From: Lunularia cruciata | Taxonomy: Eukaryota > Streptophyta > Marchantiopsida > Lunulariales > Lunulariaceae | DNA: 64,000 nt | Assembly (NCBI GenBank): GCA_948567375.1 | Contig: OX419755.1 | Coordinates: forward strand, 1,369,001-1,433,000 | Reading direction: 5' to 3' | Shown here: piece by piece, positions 53,766 through 64,000 of the stretch | Layout: every line of letters starts with the position of its first letter | Numbering within the stretch: position 1 is the first letter of the stretch | Made by a program: the position numbers and the translations under genes | The notes under the pieces: model-generated | Told to the model about the DNA's origin: nothing | The model's input: only the letters and a program-made list of their open reading frames with translations | The model's database searches: none

Positions 53766-55864
53766 ATTTAGTATTAATTCTATTAAAATAGATTTGAGGT
53801 TATTGTTACTAAAACAAGGAAAAATACGATGGTAAAATAAAAAATTTGAGGGAATCAATATGTTCAAATTTTTGTTGATGAATTATTGGATGATGGGTCT
53901 TTTGAAGAAATAACCTCCACCTTAGTTTTCCCATCCAAATGTCCAAATGCTTGTGCTTCTTTGCATCATTTGAAAGTTTTTCAAATAATAGAACCCATCA
54001 GCAATCATTGAGCAGCCAAAAGGAAGAGTACATAGCAGAGAAGTGAAGAATATATGTTGAGAAAATTTCACCAAAGTCTTAGAGTCTAGAGCACTTAGTA
54101 ATATCCATGAAAAGTAGTTTGAAAGATCTATTGCTTATACTTATATCCAAGAAAAAAATGTTATGCTCATCCCTCACTATGTACTTCCTTATGTGTAAAC
54201 CTATTACTAGTAACATCTAAGCCCTATTACTAGCACATGACATTCTTGGGAGGTTTTATGCTCTTCTCTTGGGTGAGTAAACCTTCCAATAGTAGTATTT
54301 AGCACTAGTACTAATGTATGACACTACTAGGTTTTATTCCATTTACTTATCTACAAATTTGGAATGCTCATTTTGATTCATATATATAGAAATATTATCA
54401 CCATCTCACAATTTATTGGAAATGGCTAATTGAATCCAATAAAGAAAGAACATCTTTAGTCAAATGAAAGGTCTTTTGTGTTATTATTTCAATCTTTGCT
54501 ATTTCTTCAATTTTTGCTTAGTTCCATCATTTTTATATTCCCTTGTTTATAGTTATATGTTCTTTCCCACTAGATAAAAGGAAATCAATCAAGATAAGTA
54601 ACATATATATACCTGGATTTCCCATCAAATTGAGGAGTTCTTAGACTATGGAAAAATCAAAATAGTAAATTAATTTCAAGTTTATATGCATAATCTATCT
54701 ACCTTACTTTCTTTACATCTCTAGCTAGAACTTTCTCTTGGTTATCTTCTTATATAAATCATATAAATACTTTTGTATTATTCTACCAAAACTGACTTTG
54801 TAGTATATCATGTGCATCCATTCCAAGTTGAAAGCACCACAATATTTGGAAGTAACACATTTCTAGATACATGCTTTATGTTCTTCATCTTTATAAGGGA
54901 CTTGACTTCCACTTGTTTGGAGTTTTGTAATTAGAATACAACCTTACAAACGCCTTTTTTCTATTTCTACAATCTCTTTTTACGGGTGGAATCTTTATTG
55001 AACTGTATATGTGTATATTTAGTGTATATTATTATTAATCAGATATTATCAATAACTCTTGTAAGGTCAAATTTTTATCATCACTTTCAAACATTGAACC
55101 CTTTTCTATTATGATTATTTTTTAATATATTTAAATATTCCATTCATTTAAATGCATATTTTTATTTTTTGAATCTATATTTAGGAAAGTAAAATTTAAA
55201 AGATTGACATGTGATTGAAAATTAATTGAGATTCATTTTTTACTTAAGAGTGTATTTCCTTGAGATATCTCAAAGAAAACTTTATGACAAACATCCGTAC
55301 ATAAATTTTCTATTTATTTTAGCATACAAACATGTGCATATTCAAGAAATAATATCTCTCATATCCCATGGATTCCATCTAAATTTACATGGAATAAATT
55401 ATTCTTACATGGAAAAGGAAAAAAACTTATTAAGTTTGAAATTTTCAACCCAATCCAAAGAAAAAGGTGGCTAAATCTAGACATATTTTAATTAATTAAT
55501 GTGAAAAAGATAAGGGCAAGTACATAATAATTTAGTTTCTCAAATGCTTTTTATAAATTCCAAACCTACCAGACCTAATTTTGATATATCAATTATTGTA
55601 CCAACAATGTTTCTATCATAATGATATGGTGTTTATTCTTTGTTAGTAACTGCAATAGAAGTCAAGAGACCCCCTCACCAAGTACACTTAAAATGTTTGC
55701 AAGTATTTTACACTTAAAATTTCATTTAGTTATTCCTCATGTTTTACAGATGATAGAGTGCTCTCCTTACCATGACACTATCTCCATAAACAAAGCAGAG
55801 CATTAGTGTGAAAAGTGCACATTGTTGAAGAAAGAAGAACCCATTATTGAAAGAAAGAGGTGAA

Positions 55865-56135
55865 ATTGGGTGTAAGAGTTGAGGATGTTGGTGGTATTTC
55901 AAAGCTTGGCAAATCAATGGTACCTTTGATTGTTGTTTCATTTCAATTGAGTGCATTGTGTGCAAAATCCCTACTCAATTTGCTACAGTTTTTTGCTAGA
56001 CCTGATGCAAAAGCATTGCTAAAAGTTCCAAAATCAGTTTTGTAGGTGTTCAATTGCACTAAAATTGGGTTTGATTGGAGCACAAGGCAATGAAATAAAG
56101 GTTGAGTGATGCAAAATTTGAAGCACTATTGTTGT
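55865..56135 (+). mobile_element. Family M leader fragment
   Basis: Matches the alpha leader (29,290-29,580, opposite strand): GATGTTGGTGGTATTTC, GGTACCTTTGA, and GGTTGAGTGATGCAAAATT. Non-coding. Confidence 0.6.
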
Positions 56136-57189
56136 TGATGAAGAAGTTATATGTTCCTAATCTAGGCTTGTCCTTGTACTTGGTGATGTCTCAAATCAAT
56201 AGGGGGTTTCATAAATAAAGTTACAAAAATTCATATATTTTCTAAATTGTATTTTCAAAGCCTCTAAAGTCTCTATGGGGCCACATAAAAAGTACATTTT
56301 GGCAATTACAAAGGTCCATCAAAGTTCCTTATTTTTTGCAAACTCCATAATAGGTGGTTTATAGGAAATAAGGAATATGGAGTTTATGTCAAAACATCAT
56401 AAAGTATTAATTTTAGTTTTAGGTTAATATTGGATTGACTTATTTGAAAATAAACCTTCAACTTAGACGTGGAATCTACTTGAGGCTTGTGTGTAAATAT
56501 CATGAAGAGCTCTTGATTTCTTTGCTTGAGCTCTCAATTTCTCTCTCCTTGAGCTCTCCATTTCTAGATGTTTGAGAGGGAATTCATTGGAAGGCCAATG
56601 TGTGAATATCATGAAGAGCTTTATTCTCCATGAGGTCTCAATTTCTCTTTGCTTGAGCTCTCCATTTTTAGATATTTGGTTTCTCTTCTTTATCTTTTAG
56701 TGTTGCCATGAGATGATTTATTTCTTGTTTGACTTCTCTACGGAGGAGGTGCTCCTTCAATTTCTCCTCTTCAAGAGTACCCTAATTTCTCTTCTCAAAA
56801 GCACCTTGTTGTTTAGTTTAGTGTTTCTCCAAGCTGATTATGCTCTTTATTTCTCTTCTTGAGAGCACATGGTGGAGTATGGAGGTGCCATTCTAATTTG
56901 CATGTGAGCAATTTATCAAGCATGAGAGTGTTATATCAACTTGAAAATTTGTGAATTTCACATGGTATAGATTTGAGCATGCCATGGTGTACTACCTATA
57001 AAGAACTCACAAGAAACATAAAAAGTATACAATGGAGTATCTAAAATAGATTTGGATACATATGAGGATTACTAGTTTCTCCACACTAAAAATGAAAATG
57101 AAGAGGGATTATGATATGTTTGAACTATTGCTTATGTGGTGAGGATATGCACATTTCCATATGTAATTAGAACCAATAGTTACATATCC

Positions 57190-58260
57190 TCATAATAGGG
57201 AATTTGTAATCAAATATTTCAAAGGCCTAGATGTTGGGGCTTTCAAAAGCTAACTAGAATGGATGTTGAGTCTTTTCACACATTAGTAGACCTTATAAAG
57301 GTCAAGGAGTATTTAAGAAGAACTATAGGTGGAAGCAAACATCTATGTGGATCCAAGTAGCTTTGGCTCCTGATTAATAGGGTTGTGATTGCCATATTAA
57401 AAATTATATGGAGTCAAGTGACAAGGCCAGAATAAGATAAGAGAAGGAGGATACCTATGGTTTTTCCAAAAAAAGGTTTCCTTGGTTGTGTAGATTTGGT
57501 ACATGGAACACTTTTCCTTCTTGCAACACAACCTACAATGGATTCAGAAATATATTTCAGTAGGAAGGACTCTTATTCAATAATAGGCAAGTGATTTGTG
57601 TTGATAAAAGACAAATTGTTCATTTTACATAGATGTAAGTGTATAGATGTTTCAATATGTAATTCTATTCTTTAATTCAGGTTGTGAGCAATGGATTGAG
57701 GTTTTAATATTGAAATTTTATTAACTTGCAGGTATACCTAAGTCATGCCATGACATGAGCTTGTTTGAAAAAGTCATCATTTGAAGAATGATTTGAACAA
57801 AAGAGGAGGTTGCAATAGTTTTGAGGCCAAAGAATATCTTCTAAATAATTTTGGTTATATCTCAATCCATTACCTGGTCCCAACCTTCAAGCAAGATATT
57901 ATTCATCTGATCAATACTTATTGGCAAAGACAAATTGATAAATGAGCATTGTATAATAGTATCCAAGTCTAGATTGCATTCTCTCCAAGAGTTGAGAGCT
58001 CAACTTAAAGATAGAAGTAAAAATGCATATTTTTTGGAGTGGGTTAGTGTTTGTATTATTTTACACAACTTTTGTATAGATAGATCATATGTTTGGGTAT
58101 GAGATGATGGTGGTTTAACCAAGGAAACTCAATGAGATACAAAAACAATTCTTTGAATGGGTGGAGTTTGATAGAGAGGAAAGTAGGTCAAGGGTGATGC
58201 AACATTGACTTGCTTATCATCAAAAGGAAGAGGAAGAAGAACCTGTTACTCCAATATGAA
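57190..58260 (+). pseudogene. PIF/Harbinger transposase (HARBI1-like nuclease), decayed
   Basis: DDE transposase of a DNA element. N-terminal RMDVESFHTLVDLI (~57,258). Catalytic blocks: GCVDLVHGTLF with the first Asp (~57,485), IYFSRKDSYSI (~57,550), SCHDMSLFEK with the second Asp (~57,745), and NEHCIIV with the Glu (~57,940). LHSLQELRAQLKDRSK and EWVSVCIILHNFCIDRS close it. A C-terminal acidic tail ends near 58,258. A GT-AG interval at 57635-57731 (GTAAGT to TTGCAG) splits the frame just where HD resumes, a likely intron. Stops and shifts elsewhere make it non-functional. I see no clear terminal inverted repeats. Confidence 0.78.
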
Positions 58261-59808
58261 TAAAAATATCCTTGTAAAAGTGTAAATTAAAAAAATTATT
58301 GCATGTCTTATTTCTTATGTCTTTCAAGCATGTTTATCTCATATATCACATAATGCTTGTAATCCAATTTATCATGCACCAAGCACTAATAGTGGGTCAA
58401 GTTGGCATAAGTTGTACCTTGAGTCTATTGGTCATTGGTTGGCACCAATGGTTCTAGTTAGCAATGTGAGGCTTTGGATGCCTTGCAAAGGTGCTGGTTG
58501 GTGCTCTTGGTTTGGCAATTGTCAATTTCAGTCAGTGAGGTTAGCACCCATGGGCATTGAGTGTATTGTGATATGTTGTGCCACATGGTGGCATTGGTTG
58601 GTGATGGTTGTTGCTATTAATTTGAGGAATTCAAAGTTTTCAAGAAGAGATTACAAATGTTCATAATTTAGGATGTTTTGCAAGAGAGGAATGAGTTAGA
58701 AATAAGGATCACAATAGAGGAATGAGTTAGAAATAAGGATTACAAGAGAGGAGTGAGTTCAAAACAAGGAGAGAGCATCTTATAGGAGATGAGTGGGAAG
58801 AAGAGAGTATTTTGGAGGAGATCAAATTGTTCAAAGTTGAGAGAGTGTATAAAATATGGTAAAAATTTGGGGTTATCAAATGATTATTGATGGTGAGGAC
58901 ATGAAAAATACCCATGAAGGAGATTGGCTCCTTGGATTCCATACAATTGAAGAGAAGGTGACCTTCATCAAATATTCATGGTTGGAAAAAAACCAAATCT
59001 GATCATCAATTGTTGCAATTTGGAAGGTGGATCTTGATGTTCTAAGCTTGAAGATAACACTTGGTTTCCATAACCCTTGTCAAGAAGTAAGAGTTTTCTA
59101 TTCTATTCTATTTTCTTGAATCCCTATTCTTTTTTATTGATATTTCTTAGTTCTAGAACTTCAATAATCAATGCCAACCAATGCTATTCAACCCCCTCTC
59201 TCTCCAAAAAGATCCCCAATGCCACCTATTGGTGGCACCTAGTTTCATCATCTCTAGGCATTGTCTAGTGCCATCCAACACTATCTGGCACCTATAACAT
59301 GTGCCCCAATGTCAGCCAACTTTGTGCAGTGTTGTCTAGCAAATTTGGCACCTATAACTTTTACTACAATGCCAATTAGTGTTGCCTAGCATCATTCTAT
59401 GCCTTTTTATTAATTTTCTTTTTCTTTTTCTTTTTGCTAGGTTCTTGCTTGCATGAAATTTGTGTGGTCTTGGGACAACAATATTTTGAGAGGGATTGTT
59501 AGGGAGAGGTAGTTTTAACTCACTATAGAGCCAATTTGTGATGTGCTTGTAGTAGGAGGGTGGAATCCAAGAAGGAGGATATTGCTTTATAGAGCAATTT
59601 TGGATTGGTTCTCTTTGAGAGATCAGGTTAAAAAGAGGTATTTAGCAAGGCAATGTGTATATCTTATACTTAGATCATTTTTTATATGATAGGTGCACTT
59701 GTGGCATCTACCTATAACCTCAGATTGTACATGGGTGTTTGGTCTCAACATTAAGACAAAGTTGAGGGGATTTGGTGTAGAGGACTACAATTGGAGCATC
59801 ACGATATT
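58261..59808. other. Unassigned AT-rich stretch
   Basis: No credible gene. It includes a short tandem repeat (58,682-58,770): about three ~33-bp units of GAGGAATGAGTTAGAAATAAGGAT. 59,170-59,400 repeats TGCCACC and GGCACCTA-type words without clear order. Confidence 0.5.
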
Positions 59809-60300
59809 TGTAGCACCAAAGCTAGTTTGCTTGGACGTTGGAGTGCTATTGTAGTCATAGTTATTTTGGTAGTTGCTCATATATTACGTGATGGTGGTCA
59901 TATTTCATGATAGGGATACTGATCACATGGTGGGACCCACCATCACTTGGACCATTCACATTGTCAGGTGTACCGTTAGGGTTAGAGACCTATGTTGAGC
60001 AGAGTGGTATACTTTCAAAGTGCAGCTCTAGAGAGCTCACTTCTTTGATGTTGAGCCTTCAAGTTCTTGACTATGGTAAATAGAGGCTGATGAGCATCAC
60101 CTAGTTTTGCTTAGCTAGAGTGGGTATGGCTTGATTGTAACCAATGCCTGATTGTTGAATGGAGAATTGAGTCCAAATTAAATTTGAATGCGATTCAAGT
60201 GGAAGAGTGAGTAGATTATTGTGGTACTTTAGAATTCATGTATATGTGAGTTGTGCTTCTATAGTGTATGATGTTGACAACAATCTATATGTGCACAATA
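59809..60300 (+). mobile_element. Family M LTR fragment, B-A
   Basis: Starts TGTAGCACCAAAG and holds B-block text (CAAAGTGCAGCTCTAGAGAGCTCACTTC). It ends with the A block (TTGTGGTACTTTAG to GTGCACAATA). No preceding A and no integrase: a solo or truncated LTR. This copy suggests that the LTR may run from B to A. Confidence 0.65.
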
Positions 60301-60602
60301 GGGGTGTGTTAGCCTTTCAAGCCATTACCAACAAGGTGGGGAATTTGTAGGGGCTGAGATATCCTAATGGGCATAGGATCAAGGTCACCTTTCTTGAGCG
60401 GATCCTCACATACTTTTTGTGGAGAGAGGATACATTCTTGGGAAAGAGGTGTCCTACTTGAGTGAGGAAGAGGAGTAGTAGGGTATTATTGATGGAGAGG
60501 ATGATGAGTGATTGATCATTTTAGTTGAGTTTTGGTAAATTGAGTTCTGGTGTATTTTTGTATGCTTTCTTTGTTGAAAAACATACAAGATATTTATTGT
60601 AT

Positions 60603-61196
60603 TGTAATGATCCAAGGATGGGAGACCTGAAGAGAAATGCAGAATAAGAAACACACAATTTCACACTCAATCCTCCGATGCCCCAAAGGAGCACCTTGAC
60701 TTATTATATAGCAAAGGGGACTACCTCAAAGGAAGCTCTACCCTTGGATCAGATACATGGATGGGTGACATGTGAATGATCTTTACCTTTTGATTAGTTG
60801 CATGCATGGGTGACATGTTGGTCTTGATCCTATCTGGCTGGTCAAACCACCTTTGACCAAAGGGAATCTTTAGGGAATTTTCTTGTAGGAATCTCCAAAT
60901 CCCATGAGTGAGGTACAGTTGGAAAGGTCTTGGTGAGACAAATCAGGGGGAGGCAAGGTTGGCCTTTATTTTATTGGGAAAGAATGTGCACATTTTTTAG
61001 GCCTAATTCATCCATTTAGGCCTCTAAATTTGGCTTTGAAGTTTCTAGGCTATTTTTGGCTCCTACCTTATTAGTGGAAGTCCTCTTTTGGTGACACCTC
61101 TATCTGATCTACCTAGCACATCATACATAACATCTTTCTAGATGTTACCAAGCCAATTTTCACCTCTAGCTAATATGTCTAGCTATTGGTATTACA
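60603..61196 (-). repeat. 3' LTR of C2
   Basis: 594 bp; on the minus strand it begins TGTAATACC and ends ATTACA. A TATATAAT box (reverse complement) is at 60701-60710. Homologous to the solo LTR at 27401-27982. Confidence 0.82.
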
Positions 61197-61249
61197 AACC
61201 TCTCCCCTTTTAAGACGTACGTCCTCATTGCAAATCTATTGCTCAAAAT

Positions 61250-62700
61250 ATTTCACTAACATTGGTGCATTGCTCAAATTAGCTGATGGTTCCCATGTTG
61301 CCTTGTACAGGAGATACCCTTTCCAATGTACTAGATATTCCCTATGCTGTTGGCGAGTGCCCGGATGCATTTTTGGAGAATGTGTTTGACCTCATATTCC
61401 TCTACTTCATCCACAAGTGTTGAACAAGGTTGGCTTTCTGGTATGGGAGAGAAGCGAGGCGGTCGGAGAGCATATCGCCATAGTAAGGAAACATGGAGCA
61501 TTGGGTGGATCTTCATATGCGGTGGTAGCTTGAGGTGATAGGCCACTACGCCAATGCAATAAAGGATGGAAAAAGGTCCAATAAAACAAGGTTTGAGCTT
61601 ATAGAGGCCAACTAACGTGAGGTTGGTTGTTGACAGCCAAACTTGCTCCCCAACATTGAACATGTACTAGCAATGAGCATCTACATAATATTTTTGTTAA
61701 TTTTGGGCAATCTGCAACCTATTTTTGGCATGCTCTACTCCTTGTTGGATTCTAGAAACAAAAGTGTTGACAATCTCTACCTTGGTATCCATTGGACGGA
61801 TCTTCATCAAGCTCAAAGGTGTGAAAGGATGCTCTTTGTGCACGAGGAAGGATGGTGTGACTTGTGTGGATGTATTCACTGAATTGTTATATGCAAATTC
61901 CACCAATGGGAGTAAGGTCTCCCACCTTTCTTGCTCCTCTAGGGTGAAGCTCCAGAGCATGTCTTCAATAGTGTGATTATCCCACTCTATTTGTCCATTA
62001 TTTTGTGAATGGTAAGCCATTGACATGGCCAATTTGGTTTTGAAGAGACCAAGGTGTACTCAAGACAAGCTATGGTGAAAAAAGATTGCATCTAAGTACA
62101 ATTGAGCTAATTGTTGAGCAATCACATACTTGTTGGTGAGATGCTCATGAATCATTTTGCTATGGTGGTTGACAAAGACTACAATGGAGTCAAACCTTGA
62201 GGTGGTCTTGGGCAATTCACAAACCAGGTCCATGCTTACTTGTTCCTAATGTTGTGTAGGAGTAAGAAGGGTTGAAGGAGTCCTATAGGAGGTTGATTTG
62301 AAGCTTTATTTTGTTGACAGAGTAGGCAACTTCAAACCTACTCCAACACATCCTTGCTCATCTTGGGCCAATAATAATAGCATTTGGCTGCATCCAAGGT
62401 CTTGTCCACTCCTACTTGACGTACAATGGCAAAATCATGACATTCTACTAGGATGGTGGTTCTTATGGCAATGTCTTTTAGGATTCATAACCTTCCATTA
62501 TGAAAAAAAGTCCTTAGGTACTAGTGCCACCTTTGGATGATATAGCTCCTACAATCTATGGGTCAGTTTTTATAGAAGGAAGAATTCTTGGCCAAAATCA
62601 AAGGTTCATCTTGACTTCTACCACCAGATTGTTTACCATAGGCATTTAGGTAAATGCATCTGCAAGTTGCTTTTTGCCTTCCACATATGTGATTGTCATG
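61250..62700 (-). pseudogene. C2 integrase with chromodomain
   Basis: 62032-61697 carries the end of the core: AYHSQNNGQIEWDNHTIEDML (catalytic Glu in QIEW) and FAYNNSVNTSTQVTPSFLV. 61663-61331 holds the tail FNVGEQVWLSTTNL, KLKPCFIGPFSIL and KIHPMLHVSLLW. The chromodomain begins YEVKHIL (~61,390) and, after a shift, continues EYLVHWKGYLLYKATWEP (~61,300-61,340). The N-terminal zinc and first Asp region (to ~62,700) is heavily decayed. The chromodomain would bind methylated H3. Confidence 0.8.
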
Positions 62701-63060
62701 TTGAACCTTTGTCTCCACTCTGCCAACCAAATCTATTAACAAGATAGATCTTTTTGTGTCTCTAAGTAGACTAGAGGTTTATGATCTATCTCTACTACAT
62801 ATGCCTTCTTGCCTAGATAATGCTTCTAATGATTGGTTGCAAGGACAATGGCTAACTCTTCTTGTTTGGTGGTGTGATAATTATGCTCCATTGGTAATAG
62901 CTTCCGAGAGAAATGTGCAATTGGGTGCCAACCGTTATGCCACTCTTGTTGTAAGACTGCTCTTATTGCTATGCCTGATGCATCTATAGCCAACTTGATT
63001 GGATGTTTTAAATCATACCATTTCAAGATTGTGGCATGTAGTAGTGCATCTTTCAATTCC
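62701..63060 (-). pseudogene. C2 RNase H
   Basis: Frame 63056-62826 has LKHPIKLAIDASGIAIRAVLQQ (first Asp), WHPIAHFSRKL and NYHTTKQEELAIV (Glu). It then shifts. Distal residues corresponding to the H-K-L region lie near 62,770. Confidence 0.75.
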
Positions 63061-64000
63061 TAAAAAGCAAATTCTTGTGTAGTTCCCCACATCCACTTCT
63101 TCTCCTTGCCAAGTACTGCCATTAGAGGTTGTGTAATCTTAAAGTCTTTGACAAACTATTGATAGAACCTTGTTAATCCCAAGAAACTCTTGATTTGAGT
63201 CTGGTCTTTTGGAGCACTTCACTTTTGAATGACCTCTATTTATCTATTAACACTTGGATACCTTTTGCACTTACTCTATGCCCTAAGTAGTCTACTTCAG
63301 ACTTGCCAAATTCACAACTTTGAGATTTTGGCGTATAATTGGTTTTGCCGTAGAGGGTGGAGAACTTCTTGCAGATGTTGCTTGTGTTCCATCATTGTCC
63401 TACTATAGACAAGGATGTCATCTAGGAAAAAAATAAAAAATTTATTTAAGTATGGAAAAATACATCATTCATCAAACTCATGAAAGTGGCTTGTGCATTG
63501 GTGAGACCAAATGACATACTCAAAGTAACCATACCTTGTTCAAAAGGCAACCTTATGGATGTCGTCTTTTGCAATCCAAATTTTGGTTATAACCACTCTG
63601 TAGATCAAGCTTGGTGAAGTGTTTTGCCCCATTGAGTTGATCAAATAGGTCATCCATGCGGGGTAAGGAGTATTTATTCTTCACCATTTGTTGATTTATG
63701 CCTCGATAGTCAATGCTCATATGCATTGTACCATCCTTCTTCACAAACAAAAAAAAGCCCCATATGGTGATATGCTAGGTTGGATAAACCCTGTTTGCAT
63801 CATATCCTCAAGTTGAGCCTTACACTCCTTGAACTCATGAGGTGATAGACGATATGGGGCCTTACAAGGAGGTGTCTTCCCAAGGATTATCTCAATTTTA
63901 AGATCCACTCTCCTTTTTGGTGGTAATCTTGAGGGTAGGTCATATGAGAAAACATTTTGAAACTCCTTGATCACATCTCTCAATTTCTTAGCAACTTGTC
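63061..64000 (-). pseudogene. C2 reverse transcriptase
   Basis: 63983-63741: FQNVFSYDLPSRLPPKR, then APYRLSPHEFKE and [12 protein letters not shown]. 63750-63553: [33 protein letters not shown] and [13 protein letters not shown]. After a shift, the catalytic FLDDILVYS is near 63,405-63,430. The upstream protease and gag lie outside the window. Confidence 0.85.

Larger units (their letters stand above)
52756..57180. other. AT-rich stretch with small element relics
   Basis: No credible gene. Relics: a C2 LTR piece (53,490-53,765) and a family M leader piece (55,865-56,135). A local ~110-bp duplication lies at 56,492-56,572 and 56,603-56,680 (ATCATGAAGAGCT and TTGCTTGAGCTCTCCATTT). The rest is unassigned. 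Confidence 0.55.
60603..64000 (-). mobile_element. C2 chromovirus, 3' half, running off the window
   Basis: The 3' LTR is at 60603-61196. A polypurine tract (reverse complement of AACCTCTCCCCTTTT) lies directly beside it, then integrase, RNase H and RT on the minus strand. Frameshifts and stops are many. Confidence 0.88.

Noticed and set aside
57190-58260. A host gene
   Set aside because: The blocks are those of a PIF/Harbinger nuclease and the frame is broken in several places.

Overview
This window looks like intergenic DNA from a large, retrotransposon-rich land-plant nuclear genome. The evidence is plant-type Ty3/gypsy lineages (Athila/Tat-like elements with tRNA-Asp primer sites, and chromodomain-bearing chromoviruses), a PIF/Harbinger transposase, TATA-box LTR promoters and the absence of any recognisable host gene. 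A non-angiosperm (fern, lycophyte or gymnosperm) is my guess, because the most striking element resembles gypsy elements known from streptophyte algae. The species cannot be fixed from the sequence.

I use five working family names. Family M is a Ty3/gypsy element whose Pol carries a cytosine-5 DNA methyltransferase (MTase) domain between protease and reverse transcriptase, and a PHD finger at the end of integrase. Family L is an Athila/Tat-like element with 3.8-kb LTRs that themselves carry a ~850-codon reading frame. Family S is a short-LTR Athila/Tat-like element. C1 and C2 are two chromoviruses.

Layout. From about 3.5 to 29.9 kb lies one old family M copy on the minus strand (alpha), blown apart by nested insertions. 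A family L solo LTR (4843-6949 plus 25262-27062) sits in alpha. A plus-strand family M copy (beta, 6950-25261) sits in that LTR. A complete family S element (gamma, 9313-17109) and a family S solo LTR (20303-20988) sit in beta. The 5' leader of alpha holds a degenerate ~230-bp tandem array, itself hit by a C2 solo LTR (27401-27982). The left edge (1-3542) is a C1 chromovirus end interrupted by two opposed family L LTR pieces. 33191-46911 is a complete family L element with matching TTTAG target duplications. 48.8-52.8 kb holds two tandem 3' modules (integrase, PHD finger, 3' LTR) of family M. 57.2-58.3 kb is a decayed PIF/Harbinger transposase with a probable intron. 60603-64000 is the 3' half of a C2 chromovirus that runs off the window. 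The remaining 29.9-33.2, 46.9-48.8, 52.8-57.2 and 58.3-59.8 kb are AT-rich with small element relics.

Nearly all frames are broken by frameshifts or TAG/TGA stops, so most entries are pseudogenes. The best preserved are gamma (one in-frame stop and one frameshift across gag-pol) and the third PHD copy (51685-51948, uninterrupted). The two observations that matter most are the MTase plus PHD pairing in family M, seen in more than one copy, and the LTR-borne protein of family L, seen in four LTR loci.
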